Assembly (NCBI GenBank): GCA_964519665.1
Contig: CAZFIV010000001.1
Coordinates: 62,001-126,000 of the forward strand
Reading direction: 5' to 3'
Length of the DNA: 64,000 nt
Source: JANQQN01 sp964519665
GTDB taxonomy: Bacteria; Myxococcota; Kuafuiibacteriia; Kuafuiibacteriales; Kuafuiibacteriaceae
The stretch's first letter is position 1. The number at the start of each line of letters is the position of its first letter. The notes under the pieces were generated by a model. That model did not search any database and was not told where the DNA came from. It worked only from the letters and a program-made list of their open reading frames with translations. This document shows positions 1 to 7,701 of this stretch, piece after piece. The translations under genes were made by a program, and so were the position numbers.

Positions 1-1432
1 CCTGTTGGGGCGCGACGGTCGGGACGCCGACCGATTCCGTCGAAGTCGGGACCTCGGCCGGGTCGGTGAACGACCGGAAAGACGATGCGTCGTAAGCCAC
101 TGGCGTTGAATCGACGTCATCCGCGTCGAGTCCCTCGTGCGACGGTCGGAGGGGCTTCGGAGCACCGACGCCCTGTCCTTCTCGAAGCAGCTGTTCCAGG
201 GCCTCCTCAATGATGCCCGGCCACATATCCATCGGTTGTCGATGACACCGGCGAGCAACGTCAGCGAGACCGAAGTAGAGCACCCGCTGGTGCTCGGCCG
301 TTGCAAGTACGGCCACCCCTTGCCCAATGTTGAAGGACAACCTGCGGTAGGTGAGTTCGTTCTGAAGAGCTCGGACGAACTGATGAAAGTCGGGACCTTC
401 GAAGAAGAATGCCCAGGGCGGAACTTGGATCGGCTGGTCAGGAGCGGTCGGTTCGGAGAGGTCGACGCCATCCCCTCGTTCCTGACCGTCGGCGACGGGG
501 TCGAGCTGGGTCGGAGCCGGCCAGTGAGCGGTCGAGGTTTCCGCTGGTATGGGGCCCAAGTATACGAGGGCGAGCTGCGAGATGTTCTCGTGCGCCGCGG
601 CGTCGAGCGTGTCCGGAGGTCGGTGGGCCTCGGGTCCATCAAGCTCCCGTTTCAACTCGGTAAAGGCCTCGATCACCGGCTCGGCGCCCGATGGTCGGTG
701 AACCGGGCTGGGCTGGATCAGGCGGTCGATCAATTGCTTCCACCCCGATGGGAGGGCGCCGAAGCCGGTGCTCAAGCCCCTCAAGGTCTGTCCGAGGCGC
801 CACAGATCGCCGCTTTCGCTTGCTAAAAGGGTCGCACTCTCTTCCGGCGCCAGCGGCGGGGGGATCATGTTCTCGGCGAGGTGCACCGGCGGGACGCTCA
901 GGGGTACACCCAAAACCTCGATCCTCTGACTTCTCACCAGAACGACGTGGTGAGATAGCAAAGGGTCGTAGGCCTGCCTTGCGTGCCGCTCCTTCATTCG
1001 ACGGGCGAGGGCGAGCCCCATCGTGATGAGGTGAACGAGGCTTTCGATGCGCTGGGGCGCATGCGCCACCCGCTCACCTTCGAACGGCCAGGGTAGGGCC
1101 CAAAAGATGAGGCGACTTCCGTCGGCGCGGGGAACACTGCCGTGGGCCATGACCGCGAGACCATCCCGGCCCAGAAGCTCGGTGGTCCGTCGGGCGATCC
1201 GCTCTTCGATGCCCTCACCGCGCGCTGCTTTCCGACAATGGACTACTTGCAGCAGGGCCGGTTCGCGGTCTGGGCCCACCGCCTCCAGGAGCCAAGCCCC
1301 CGGAGCACGGGTCAACCCGTTGACGACTTCGTATGACCCGACCCGAAAGAGCGCGGCCGTGCCTGCCTCTTGGGGGCTGCCGACGCGCGCGATCAGGTGC
1401 GTCCGCTGACGAGTCCATTCGTCGGAGGCCAT
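1..1432 (-). CDS. Degenerate protein kinase-like protein (pseudokinase), partial at left edge
   Basis: An open minus-strand frame starts at ATG 1432 (MASDEWTRQR) and runs uninterrupted off the left edge, so about 477 residues are visible. Residues about 25-265 look like a decayed Ser/Thr kinase fold. A GSYEVVNGL start and an LLQVV strand stand where GxGxxG and VAIK would be, and the lysine is Gln. An APEE segment and SGDLWRLGQTL match the kinase APE and DxWxLG region, and HRPS sits before the final helix. The HRD and DFG motifs are not recognisable, so catalysis is unlikely. A second region holding WAFFFEGPDFHQF and VLYFGLADVARRCH follows at about 340-420 and was not recognised. The gene is last of four minus-strand genes in the window (ParA, two roadblock proteins, this one), 175 nt after its neighbour. 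The pseudokinase label is inference from motif pattern; that the frame codes is well supported. Confidence 0.7.
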   Translation of the reverse strand, partial: MASDEWTRQRTHLIARVGSPQEAGTAALFRVGSYEVVNGLTRAPGAWLLEAVGPDREPALLQVVHCRKAARGEGIEERIARRTTELLGRDGLAVMAHGSVPRADGSRLIFWALPWPFEGERVAHAPQRIESLVHLITMGLALARRMKERHARQAYDPLLSHHVVLVRSQRIEVLGVPLSVPPVHLAENMIPPPLAPEESATLLASESGDLWRLGQTLRGLSTGFGALPSGWKQLIDRLIQPSPVHRPSGAEPVIEAFTELKRELDGPEAHRPPDTLDAAAHENISQLALVYLGPIPAETSTAHWPAPTQLDPVADGQERGDGVDLSEPTAPDQPIQVPPWAFFFEGPDFHQFVRALQNELTYRRLSFNIGQGVAVLATAEHQRVLYFGLADVARRCHRQPMDMWPGIIEEALEQLLREGQGVGAPKPLRPSHEGLDADDVDSTPVAYDASSFRSFTDPAEVPTSTESVGVPTVAPQQ

Positions 1433-1568
1433 ACTCACTTATACGCTGGATCCACCCCGCGAACCCGTGCCTTGTTCTGTGGGCCGAAAGCTACCCGGCA
1501 CGCCAGACGCCTATCCGAAAGCCAACGCGGCCCCGGGTCGATGCTCGTCGCAGGATGGTCGACGGATT

Positions 1569-1587
1569 CGCATCCTTCATGGGTGCG
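1569..1587 (-). other. Short hairpin between roadblock and pseudokinase genes
   Basis: The 175-nt gap contains a 7-bp stem with one G-T pair (CGCATCC and GGGTGCG) and a 5-nt loop. No T-run follows on either strand, so it is not a convincing intrinsic terminator. It may only be an mRNA-processing or attenuation structure. Confidence 0.2.
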
Positions 1588-1607
1588 GATGAGCAGATTG
1601 GAGGTAC

Positions 1608-2762
1608 CTACGAGGTGGATCGGGGGCTGAGCTCGTTGAGAGCCCGAGTGACCAGCTCGGCCTGCTGGGGCGTGAGCGCGGCCGGTCGATCGAGCAGATC
1701 TACGGCGATGCCGGTGCGCAGCGACAGTCGGAGAAGGGCCGACCGTGGGTCCGCCGCGCTGTGGGTGAAACTCGCAATTCGCACCGACAGTGCGTCGTAG
1801 GGACCGGAGTTGGTCTCGCGCGGACCGGGGCTCGCTTTTCGGGCGCTCGAGGCCGCGGGGCCTCCCTGCTCGGGGGCACGGGTGGCCGGTCGGCCCACGC
1901 CGTGGGCGGGCGACCGCGGGTTCATGGGGTGGGCGGCAGCGACGCCATGGGCAGGAGATCGGACAGCCGTCGCAGGCACGCCGTGGGCGGGGGAGCGCGG
2001 GTTCATGGGATTAGCGGCGGGCACGCCGTGGGCGGGGGAGCGCGGGTTCATGGGATTGGCGGCGGGCACGCCGTGGGCAGGAGACCGCGGGTTCATCGGG
2101 GTGGAGACCGGTACGCCTTGCGCCGGCGACTTCGCAGGCGCAGCGAGTCCATGAGCGGGCGACCGGTGTGAGTCTACACTCGTCACGGGTGTCCGGGGGG
2201 TCGGTGCGGCGGCCGGCGGAACCCCGAAGGCCGGTGACCGTGGATTGAGTGGTGCCGAACGACCACTTTGCGGCCCCCGCGCGGCCGGATCCGCGAAGGG
2301 GGGAGGCGGAGGCGGCAGGACCGGCACGCCGAAAGCGGGCGAGCGTTCGCTCATCGGGCCCGAAGAATCAGGCTGCGTGTCCGACGCTGACGACCGTCCG
2401 TTCGATAGGGCACGAGCCAGCTGGGCCGTAAGCTGCCTAGCCTGGACTCGGATGAGGCCGAGTGGCGCCGAAGGCTCGAAGACGAAGGCTACCGCGAGCT
2501 TCTCGGCGAGCCGGGCAACGACCACCACCCGGTCGGAGGCCTCGATCATTAGCGTACGAGGTTGCTGCTGGCCTCCGACGGTCTCGAGCGCTCGATCGCA
2601 ATCTCGAAACAGATTACCGAGGAGCGTGGACGCGTGGTCCCGCTGCGACCCATCGTTTCGTGACCAAGATCGCAACAGCTTGGAATCCGGCCGGGAGATA
2701 ATGAAGACGTTTTGTAAAGCGGGGGCGCCGTGGGCGACGCGCCCGATATCGACCTGGGCCAT
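1608..2762 (-). CDS. Roadblock/LC7-like protein with SPAxG repeats
   Basis: The protein has 384 residues. Residues 1-115 read like a roadblock/LC7 domain: VFIISRPDSKLL, a helix with LLGNLFRDCDRAL, strands TLMIEASDRVVVVARL and VAFVF, then a LGLIRVQARQL helix. The middle third is Pro/Ala-rich and carries nine copies of SPA[HFQ]G[VL], several inside a 15-residue unit SPAHGVPAANPMNPR. The last 65 residues form a compact helical segment (SVRIASFTHSA, LTPQQAELVTRALNEL). Roadblock proteins usually dimerise and regulate small GTPases or act as scaffolds; that role is inferred here. The ATG overlaps the TAA of the upstream roadblock gene (TAATG), so the two are translationally coupled. The roadblock call rests on pattern, not on a search. 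Confidence 0.75.
   Translation of the reverse strand: MAQVDIGRVAHGAPALQNVFIISRPDSKLLRSWSRNDGSQRDHASTLLGNLFRDCDRALETVGGQQQPRTLMIEASDRVVVVARLAEKLAVAFVFEPSAPLGLIRVQARQLTAQLARALSNGRSSASDTQPDSSGPMSERSPAFGVPVLPPPPPPFADPAARGPQSGRSAPLNPRSPAFGVPPAAAPTPRTPVTSVDSHRSPAHGLAAPAKSPAQGVPVSTPMNPRSPAHGVPAANPMNPRSPAHGVPAANPMNPRSPAHGVPATAVRSPAHGVAAAHPMNPRSPAHGVGRPATRAPEQGGPAASSARKASPGPRETNSGPYDALSVRIASFTHSAADPRSALLRLSLRTGIAVDLLDRPAALTPQQAELVTRALNELSPRSTS
1895..2170 (-). repeat. 45-nt coding repeats (SPAxG linker)
   Basis: In-frame direct repeats of about 45 nt (15 codons) encode SPAHGVPAANPMNPR-type units in the linker of the roadblock protein. Two neighbouring copies near 1995-2085 are almost identical and others have diverged, which indicates recent expansion by slippage or recombination. 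Related but degenerate SPAFG copies extend to about 2350. Confidence 0.8.
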
Positions 2763-3742
2763 TATGCCTCCCCGTCGCTGAACAATCCCTGCAGAGCCTT
2801 GCGCACGCGTTCGGTCGCAGCAGGACCCAGAGGACGCGCAGGTGATATTCCGACCGCGATCCGACCGGTGTTGGTGTTCGCCCAGACGGTCTGCACGAGC
2901 CGACCGTCCTCGAGCTCGATGCAGAGTGAATTCGCATGACGGGTACCCAGCAGGCCACGCAGCGGGTGCACCGCCCGATCGAAGGCAACGGCCGAGACCG
3001 CCTGGGAGGTCCCCATTCCCTCGAGGAGAAGAGGCAAGCCCTCGTGGTCGGATACGAAGAACGCCCCAGTGCTGCAGTGCTTACGAATCCAAGCTCGGAA
3101 CAGCTCGAGGCGAGGGCTAATACCCATCCCGACCGGATACACCAGCGCGGGGATGTCGGCGCCATCGGCGTTGACGTCGGGAGGACCGGCGAGCGCACTC
3201 CACGGCTGGGCCGGAGTCATCTGCCACGGCGGAGCCTTGCCGTATCTCGGCGCGCGCGATGAACCTGCTTGGACGTCGGGTTGAACGCCACTGCGGGGCA
3301 ACGGATATTCTCGTCTTTCAGCAGACCTGCCTGGGATCGGCTTCGCGCCCACGTCGGTGTCGTCGGGAACTTTGGCGGCACCGCCCGGGCGGCGCCTTCG
3401 CGCCGGCCGTTGATGGAGGCCGGGGTTGGGTGCTTGCCGTTCTCCGACGTTCCGGTCGATGGCGGCTGGATGCTCTGGCACGACGGTGGGCTCACGGTCC
3501 CACTCGATGGCCGAGGTATCGGTCGGGTCTCGGCTCGATGGCACGTGGCTCGATGAACGAGGGGCGGTCGGTTTCCGGGTGCGGGGCGCGGTTTGGCCGG
3601 CGGTCCGATCGCCCGAAGCGAGCTCGTGCGATGCGCTGATCTGGCCCGGCTCGGAGCGTCCGTTCGAAGCAACGGGGCGGGCTAATTCGCTCAACCGGGC
3701 GTCGAACGACGAATTGTCAATCCACGAGAGCGATCGGCTCAT
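2762..3742 (-). CDS. Protein with C-terminal roadblock/LC7-like domain
   Basis: The protein has 326 residues starting MSRSLSWIDNSSFDARL. This ATG at 3742 is preferred because it lies just inside the 3' end of the ParA gene (26-nt overlap), whereas a longer frame upstream would only be a shadow of ParA. Residues 1 to about 190 are Pro/Arg/Ser-rich and probably disordered. The C-terminal 130 residues form a roadblock-like domain: a helix around LELFRAWIRKHC, then GAFFVSDHEGLPLLLEG, a helix with RGLLG, SLCIELEDGRLVQTVWA and a final helix RVRKALQGLF. The stop codon overlaps the ATG of the second roadblock gene. The order and coupling suggest that the two proteins act together with ParA, possibly as a heterodimer; that is inference. 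Confidence 0.75.
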   Translation of the reverse strand: MSRSLSWIDNSSFDARLSELARPVASNGRSEPGQISASHELASGDRTAGQTAPRTRKPTAPRSSSHVPSSRDPTDTSAIEWDREPTVVPEHPAAIDRNVGERQAPNPGLHQRPARRRRPGGAAKVPDDTDVGAKPIPGRSAERREYPLPRSGVQPDVQAGSSRAPRYGKAPPWQMTPAQPWSALAGPPDVNADGADIPALVYPVGMGISPRLELFRAWIRKHCSTGAFFVSDHEGLPLLLEGMGTSQAVSAVAFDRAVHPLRGLLGTRHANSLCIELEDGRLVQTVWANTNTGRIAVGISPARPLGPAATERVRKALQGLFSDGEA

Positions 3743-4523
3743 CACGAGACTCCTTCGATTGCAGGCCGATCCGCTGTTCCAGCTCTGCCGCAAGCTGTTC
3801 GAAGACCATCGCGACCGGAGGCGCACGACGACGAAGAAGCCCGATGGGCACCCCGGCCGCGCTCGCGTCGAGGAAGGCGGGGTCACGAGGCACGCTGGTC
3901 TTGAACAGCAAGTCTTGCGGGAGGGACTGCCACAGCTCTTCGGCCACCGTCGTCGAAGGCTTCGACTGCTGTTGGATCATCGTGATCAAGATACCGGCCA
4001 GCGTTACGGAAGCGCCCTCATCACGAAGACCCGCGATCAGCTCGAGGACCCGAAGCACGAGGCGCGCGGCGACGGGCTCGGCCTGCACCGGGCAGACCGC
4101 GTAATCCGTCGCTCGGAGCGCGCCCACCGTTGGGCCACCAAACCCACTCGGCGTATCGAGCATCACGATGTCGATATCGTCCCGCATTTGATGAAGGAGC
4201 AGACGTAGCAGCTCACCGTCCGCAAGCATCGCGCCGAACTCGGGTGCCTTGAGCGGCGGGACCTGCCCCGAGGGCAAGATCGTGAGTTCGTTCAGCCGCG
4301 TTTCGATCAAGAGACGCTCGATGGGCGCCACGCGGTTGGCAAACTCGAGCACGCCCGGGGCCTTGGCGACGCGTCGAGTCAACGATAGGCCGATCGATCC
4401 CGAGGGATCGAGGTCTACCAAGAGCGTACGCGAGCCTCTTCTGGCCAATGCGTAGGCGAGATTGAGGGCGACTGTGGTCTTGCCGACGCCGCCTTTCTGG
4501 CTGACCACCGTTATCCCGATCAT
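3717..4523 (-). CDS. ParA/MinD-family ATPase
   Basis: The protein has 268 residues. The start at ATG 4523 (MIGITVVSQKGG) is chosen because AGGAAG lies about 8 nt upstream and the deviant Walker A motif QKGGVGKTT sits directly behind it, as in the family. A second signature lysine (QKGG), the switch I region LVDLDPSGSIG, Walker B VMLDTPSGFGG and the ParA-like core are all visible. ParA/MinD ATPases dimerise on ATP and use DNA or membrane gradients to position cargo. No C-terminal MinD amphipathic helix is obvious. No parB gene or parS site lies next door; instead two roadblock genes overlap its 3' end. A role in positioning a non-DNA cargo such as a polar complex is therefore plausible, but is inference. 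Confidence 0.85.
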   Translation of the reverse strand: MIGITVVSQKGGVGKTTVALNLAYALARRGSRTLLVDLDPSGSIGLSLTRRVAKAPGVLEFANRVAPIERLLIETRLNELTILPSGQVPPLKAPEFGAMLADGELLRLLLHQMRDDIDIVMLDTPSGFGGPTVGALRATDYAVCPVQAEPVAARLVLRVLELIAGLRDEGASVTLAGILITMIQQQSKPSTTVAEELWQSLPQDLLFKTSVPRDPAFLDASAAGVPIGLLRRRAPPVAMVFEQLAAELEQRIGLQSKESRDEPIALVD

Positions 4524-4589
4524 TGCGCTCTTCCTATTCTTCGCGACCTCGAGGCTGGCGGCAAGATTTCTGATCAAATCGTGACCCAA

Positions 4590-5203
4590 CCGGTTTCGGC
4601 CCGCGGCAGTGGTATTTTCTCATCGCTGGCGGCTGGCTCAAAGAACGTCGGCCACTTCCGCAAACCCTGGTCTATCCCGCCGCCAACGTTACGTACCGCG
4701 GGAGGTGTTGGATGCGATAGACCAGGTCTTCGACGTCCGCTACACCGATAGAATCGTTGAAGAATCGAGCCGGAGAGCGGCGCCGACATAACCCGACCCC
4801 AGCCCGTGCCTCGCCCGATCCGGGCCTACCCGTGAGACGCGGAGGGCCCTTGCGAGCAGGTCATGCCGAGCTTGTCATCGTTCCCAAAGCAGCCGCTCAC
4901 ATGGAGCGAGCGAATCGTGGCGGTCCCGCGAGCGGTGCGGAATAGCTCGACGATCCGGCTGATGGCTTCGGTGGTCAGGTGGAGTACGTCCACGTAAATT
5001 CGATAGGCGGATCGTAGATCCGATATGCCGGATCGGTCGCCTTCGCCGACCCTAAAACCCCGGTGAGACCGTACGCAAGCATACTTGCAGACTGGCTCGC
5101 TCGTCCTCGGAAAGTAGAAACGTATGTGGGGCCGTCTTCCTTCACCATCCGACCGAAGGTAGAACGCTGCGTTCCGATAGCGAGTTGGACCATCGGCATC
5201 AGG
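4590..5203. other. Gene-poor stretch of about 610 nt, possible decayed coding sequence
   Basis: No confident gene was found between the ParA start region and the Rieske gene stop. A plus-strand frame (4609-4791) ends RYVPREVLDAIDQVFDV and then RYTDRIVEESSRR, which looks protein-like. A minus-strand frame (4975-5190) reads MVKEDGPTYVSTFRGRA. Neither has the strong G/C third-position bias of the neighbours. They could be remnants or a small lineage-specific gene. The promoter for the parA operon must lie in the part nearest 4540-4700. Confidence 0.3.
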
Positions 5204-6259
5204 TCAGGCCAACAGTCGAACTCGCTGTTCGAAGGTCTCGGGTGTAGGGCGTTCGCCCCGCTCCGCCTGCCGCAACAAGCGCCAGATGTGCGGGCCCAGA
5301 AGATCGACATCCGTCGAGACAAACTGCTCGCCTCCGAACTTTTGTACGGACTCCGTCTGCCGCCGTAACATCCGCCGGTCCTGCTCCAGAACGGCCATTC
5401 CGAGCGGCGTCAAGATGGGTTTCAGCAGTCGGTCGGGCAGCCGGGTTCTGAAGGTGGCGACCGCGTTGAGTCTCGTCTGGAAGTCGGTGATCGGAGTGAG
5501 GGCGCTCGTCACGATGACGTGGTTGTGGCGACCGAGCCGGTATTCGACCTGTGCGATGGACGGAAGAATGAATCGGTCGAAGTGCTCGATCCTCCCGCCT
5601 CCCGGCGACATGATCGCACCGATCAGGCCCGCTGGCCGCGGTTCGCCGACGAACTCGGCTTCCACCCGGTCGTGCGTTCTGCGAACGATCGCCGTGATCG
5701 GGTGGCGGGTTTTAGTGCGAAACAGGCCACGGTGCAGGAACGCGGTGTGCGGAACGTCGAGGATGTTCTCGAGGGTTGCATGCAAGGTGGCCGGCACGTC
5801 GACGATGTAGCGCACGGTCGTGTATCGAGGATCGTCCAGATGCTCGAAGCGGAAAGGTTCGGGACGATCCGAAGGCTCCGGACTCATGAACACCCAAATG
5901 AATCCATCGTGCTCAACCGTCTCATACCGGGGAACGCGCCGCCCCCGCCCGGTCGCCTCGCCGCACAACGCAGGTACCGCGCGGCAGATGCCGTCCGCGT
6001 CGTAAGCCCACCCGTGGTACCCGCAGACCAGCCGACCCTGCTCGACCCGACCGAGCGACAGAGGGACGTTCCGGTGCGCGCAACGGTCCAGCAGAGCCTG
6101 TGCCCGCCCGTCCGACGCTCGAAAGAGCACGAGCGGGGTGTCCAGGATCGTGAGGGCGACGGGCCTTCGACCCAGCTCTTTCGACGGGAGCGCGACGTAC
6201 CAGTGGTTGGGAACACGCACGACCGAGAATCGTCGCTTCGTTGTCGTCGAGACATCCAT
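5204..6259 (-). CDS. Rieske [2Fe-2S] non-heme iron oxygenase
   Basis: The protein has 351 residues. The Rieske cluster ligands are C60-x-H62 (CAHRN) and C79-x2-H82 (CGYHGW). The mononuclear iron site follows the family pattern N165-x2-D168-x2-H171-x4-H176 (ENILDVPHTAFLH). The architecture matches single-component terminal oxygenases of the pheophorbide a/vanillate demethylase type, which take electrons from a separate reductase and hydroxylate or demethylate a hydrophobic substrate. No reductase gene is adjacent. A steroid 5-alpha-reductase homologue lies 700 nt away on the other strand, and Rieske enzymes act in sterol C-4 demethylation (SdmA) and cholesterol 7-desaturation, so a sterol substrate is possible but unproven. 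The gene is divergent from crcB. Confidence 0.88.
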   Translation of the reverse strand: MDVSTTTKRRFSVVRVPNHWYVALPSKELGRRPVALTILDTPLVLFRASDGRAQALLDRCAHRNVPLSLGRVEQGRLVCGYHGWAYDADGICRAVPALCGEATGRGRRVPRYETVEHDGFIWVFMSPEPSDRPEPFRFEHLDDPRYTTVRYIVDVPATLHATLENILDVPHTAFLHRGLFRTKTRHPITAIVRRTHDRVEAEFVGEPRPAGLIGAIMSPGGGRIEHFDRFILPSIAQVEYRLGRHNHVIVTSALTPITDFQTRLNAVATFRTRLPDRLLKPILTPLGMAVLEQDRRMLRRQTESVQKFGGEQFVSTDVDLLGPHIWRLLRQAERGERPTPETFEQRVRLLA

Positions 6260-6293
6260 GCTCGGATATTAGCCATCTCGACCAGAGGCGTTG

Positions 6294-6314
6294 CCCGCGA
6301 TTTGCAACCGCGGG
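6294..6314 (+). other. GC hairpin in the Rieske/crcB divergent region
   Basis: CCCGCG and CGCGGG flank a 9-nt loop (ATTTGCAAC). It lies 37 nt before the crcB start codon in the 91-nt divergent spacer. It does not fit the fluoride (crcB) riboswitch consensus. It may be a leader hairpin or an operator. Confidence 0.25.
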
Positions 6315-6350
6315 TGTTCGCCGCCGATTCGTTGCGCTAAGTCACCGGGT

Positions 6351-6752
6351 ATGGAGTGGCTGTCCAGAGTCGGCTATGTCGCGATCGGCGGCGCCCTGGG
6401 GTCTGTGGCGAGATATCTCATCGCCGTCGCCTCGGCCCCCCATTTCGCTCAGCCTGGTCTTCCCCGGGGTATTGTCGGAACCCTGTTGGTCAATGGTCTC
6501 GGTTCGATGCTCCTGGCGGCGGCCATGCAATATTACCTGACCCATGAGGACAGTCCGGCCGGGGTTCGATTGTTGCTGACGACGGGGATGATGGGCGGGT
6601 TTACGACCTACTCGACGTTCAACTACGAACTTCTGGTATTCCTGCGGGAAGGACGCCCAATGGCGGGGATCGCTTACATCATGGTGACGGTGCTGGTGTG
6701 TCTGCTAGCCGCTTTCGCGGGCGCTGCGAGCGCTCGGTGGTGGGTAAGCTAA
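6351..6752 (+). CDS. crcB: Fluoride channel CrcB/FluC
   Basis: The protein has 133 residues and four hydrophobic segments. The start MEWLSRVGYVAIGGALGS is preferred over a longer frame because the first transmembrane helix begins at once and 133 residues is the usual family length. Family marks seen are GGALGSVARY in helix 1, TLLVNGLGS in helix 2, and GMMGGFTTYSTF, the helix 3 break carrying the phenylalanines and polar track that line the pore. FluC dimers export fluoride passively and protect against fluoride toxicity. Only one gene is present, as expected for a homodimer. The next small ORF begins 2 nt after its stop, so they may be co-transcribed. Confidence 0.93.
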   Translation: MEWLSRVGYVAIGGALGSVARYLIAVASAPHFAQPGLPRGIVGTLLVNGLGSMLLAAAMQYYLTHEDSPAGVRLLLTTGMMGGFTTYSTFNYELLVFLREGRPMAGIAYIMVTVLVCLLAAFAGAASARWWVS

Positions 6753-6753
6753 G

Positions 6754-6927
6754 GTGCCGGTTCCGGCCCATCGGGTCGTCGTCGGCGAGCGATTTCGTGT
6801 CTGGTGGCCGGACGCGAAGCAGAGGTACTTGACCGAACGAGGCGCAAAGCGAGCCGAAGGCGGCCCGGCCGGCGGGCGCGCAAAGAGCCGTCGAGGACGG
6901 CCCCAGGTGTCGGATCCGGTATATTAG
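6754..6927 (+). CDS. Small basic hypothetical protein (57 aa, GTG start)
   Basis: A GTG 2 nt after the crcB stop opens a 57-codon frame that closes with TAG 4 nt before the next gene's ATG, so it fills the gap exactly. The product begins VPVPAHRVVVGERFRVWW, contains KQRYLTERGAKR and is rich in Arg, Lys and Gly. No membrane segment or cysteine is present. The function is unknown. The support is its snug fit between two genes and an open frame in the operon direction; no good ribosome binding site is visible beyond the crcB 3' end. It could also be a spacer. Confidence 0.4.
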   Translation: MPVPAHRVVVGERFRVWWPDAKQRYLTERGAKRAEGGPAGGRAKSRRGRPQVSDPVY

Positions 6928-6930
6928 GCC

Positions 6931-7689
6931 ATGCCGGAAATCGAATGGCACTCCCGGGCCGTCATCTTGGAGTTCGTCCTTGCGGCGGCGACCTTCCTGA
7001 CTCTACTGGTGGTCAGCGCACCGTACGGGCGGGCGGTCCGACCCGGATGGGGTCCCATGATCCCAAGCCGGGTCGGTTGGCTCGTGATGGAGAGCCCGCC
7101 CGTTCTCGTCTTTGCAGCCGTCTTTTTCGCCGGCGCTCGACACACTCAGATTGTTCCGCTGGTGCTCTTCGGACTGTGGCAGGTGCACTACGTGCATCGA
7201 GCGTACGTCTATCCCTTTCGGATGCGCCTCAAGAATCGCCCGATGCCGGTGGTCGTCGCTCTCATGGCGATCGGCTTCAATGTCCTGAATGCCTTCGTCA
7301 ATGCGGGGTGGATCGGACACTACGGCGTCTACCCCGATTCGTGGTTGAGCTCGCCCCAATTCATCGGAGGACTGGCCGTTTTCCTAACCGGGGCGAGCGT
7401 CAACTTTCACTCGGATGAAGTTCTTCGAACGCTGCGTGAGCCGGGCGACACAGGATACCGAATCCCCGCCCGAGGGCTCCATCGCTGGGTGGCGGCACCG
7501 AACTATTTGGGCGAGATCGTGGAGTGGATCGGCTGGGCCATAATGCTCGATGCGCCGGCCGGCTGGGCGTTCGCGGCGTACACATTCGCAAACCTCGCCC
7601 CGAGAGCGCTTTCGCACCGGAACTGGTACCGGACAAAGTTCCCAGACTACCCAGCCGAGCGAAAGGCGCTCATTCCACTCATCTGGTAG
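6931..7689 (+). CDS. Steroid 5-alpha-reductase (SRD5A) family membrane protein
   Basis: The protein has 252 residues with about six hydrophobic segments. The C-terminal third carries the 3-oxo-5-alpha-steroid 4-dehydrogenase signatures: GYRIPARGLHRWV, APNYLGEIVEWIGWA and FANLAPRALSHRNWY, ending DYPAERKALIPLIW. These match the eukaryotic SRD5A1/2 blocks for NADPH binding and catalysis nearly residue for residue. Central HYVHRAYVYPFRMR matches the LHYxHR block. SRD5A enzymes reduce the delta-4,5 double bond of 3-oxo steroids; bacterial members are also close to very-long-chain enoyl reductases. It lies near a Rieske oxygenase gene, which may mean sterol tailoring. It converges with radA, 12 nt apart. 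Confidence 0.85.
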   Translation: MPEIEWHSRAVILEFVLAAATFLTLLVVSAPYGRAVRPGWGPMIPSRVGWLVMESPPVLVFAAVFFAGARHTQIVPLVLFGLWQVHYVHRAYVYPFRMRLKNRPMPVVVALMAIGFNVLNAFVNAGWIGHYGVYPDSWLSSPQFIGGLAVFLTGASVNFHSDEVLRTLREPGDTGYRIPARGLHRWVAAPNYLGEIVEWIGWAIMLDAPAGWAFAAYTFANLAPRALSHRNWYRTKFPDYPAERKALIPLIW

Positions 7690-7701
7690 GCCATATCCAG
7701 C

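Noticed and set aside
3717..4523. Plasmid or chromosome partition locus
   Set aside because: The ParA protein has no adjacent parB or parS-like repeats; overlapping roadblock genes suggest another cargo.
6260..6350. Fluoride riboswitch before crcB
   Set aside because: The spacer has a GC hairpin, but not the conserved fluoride-aptamer core.
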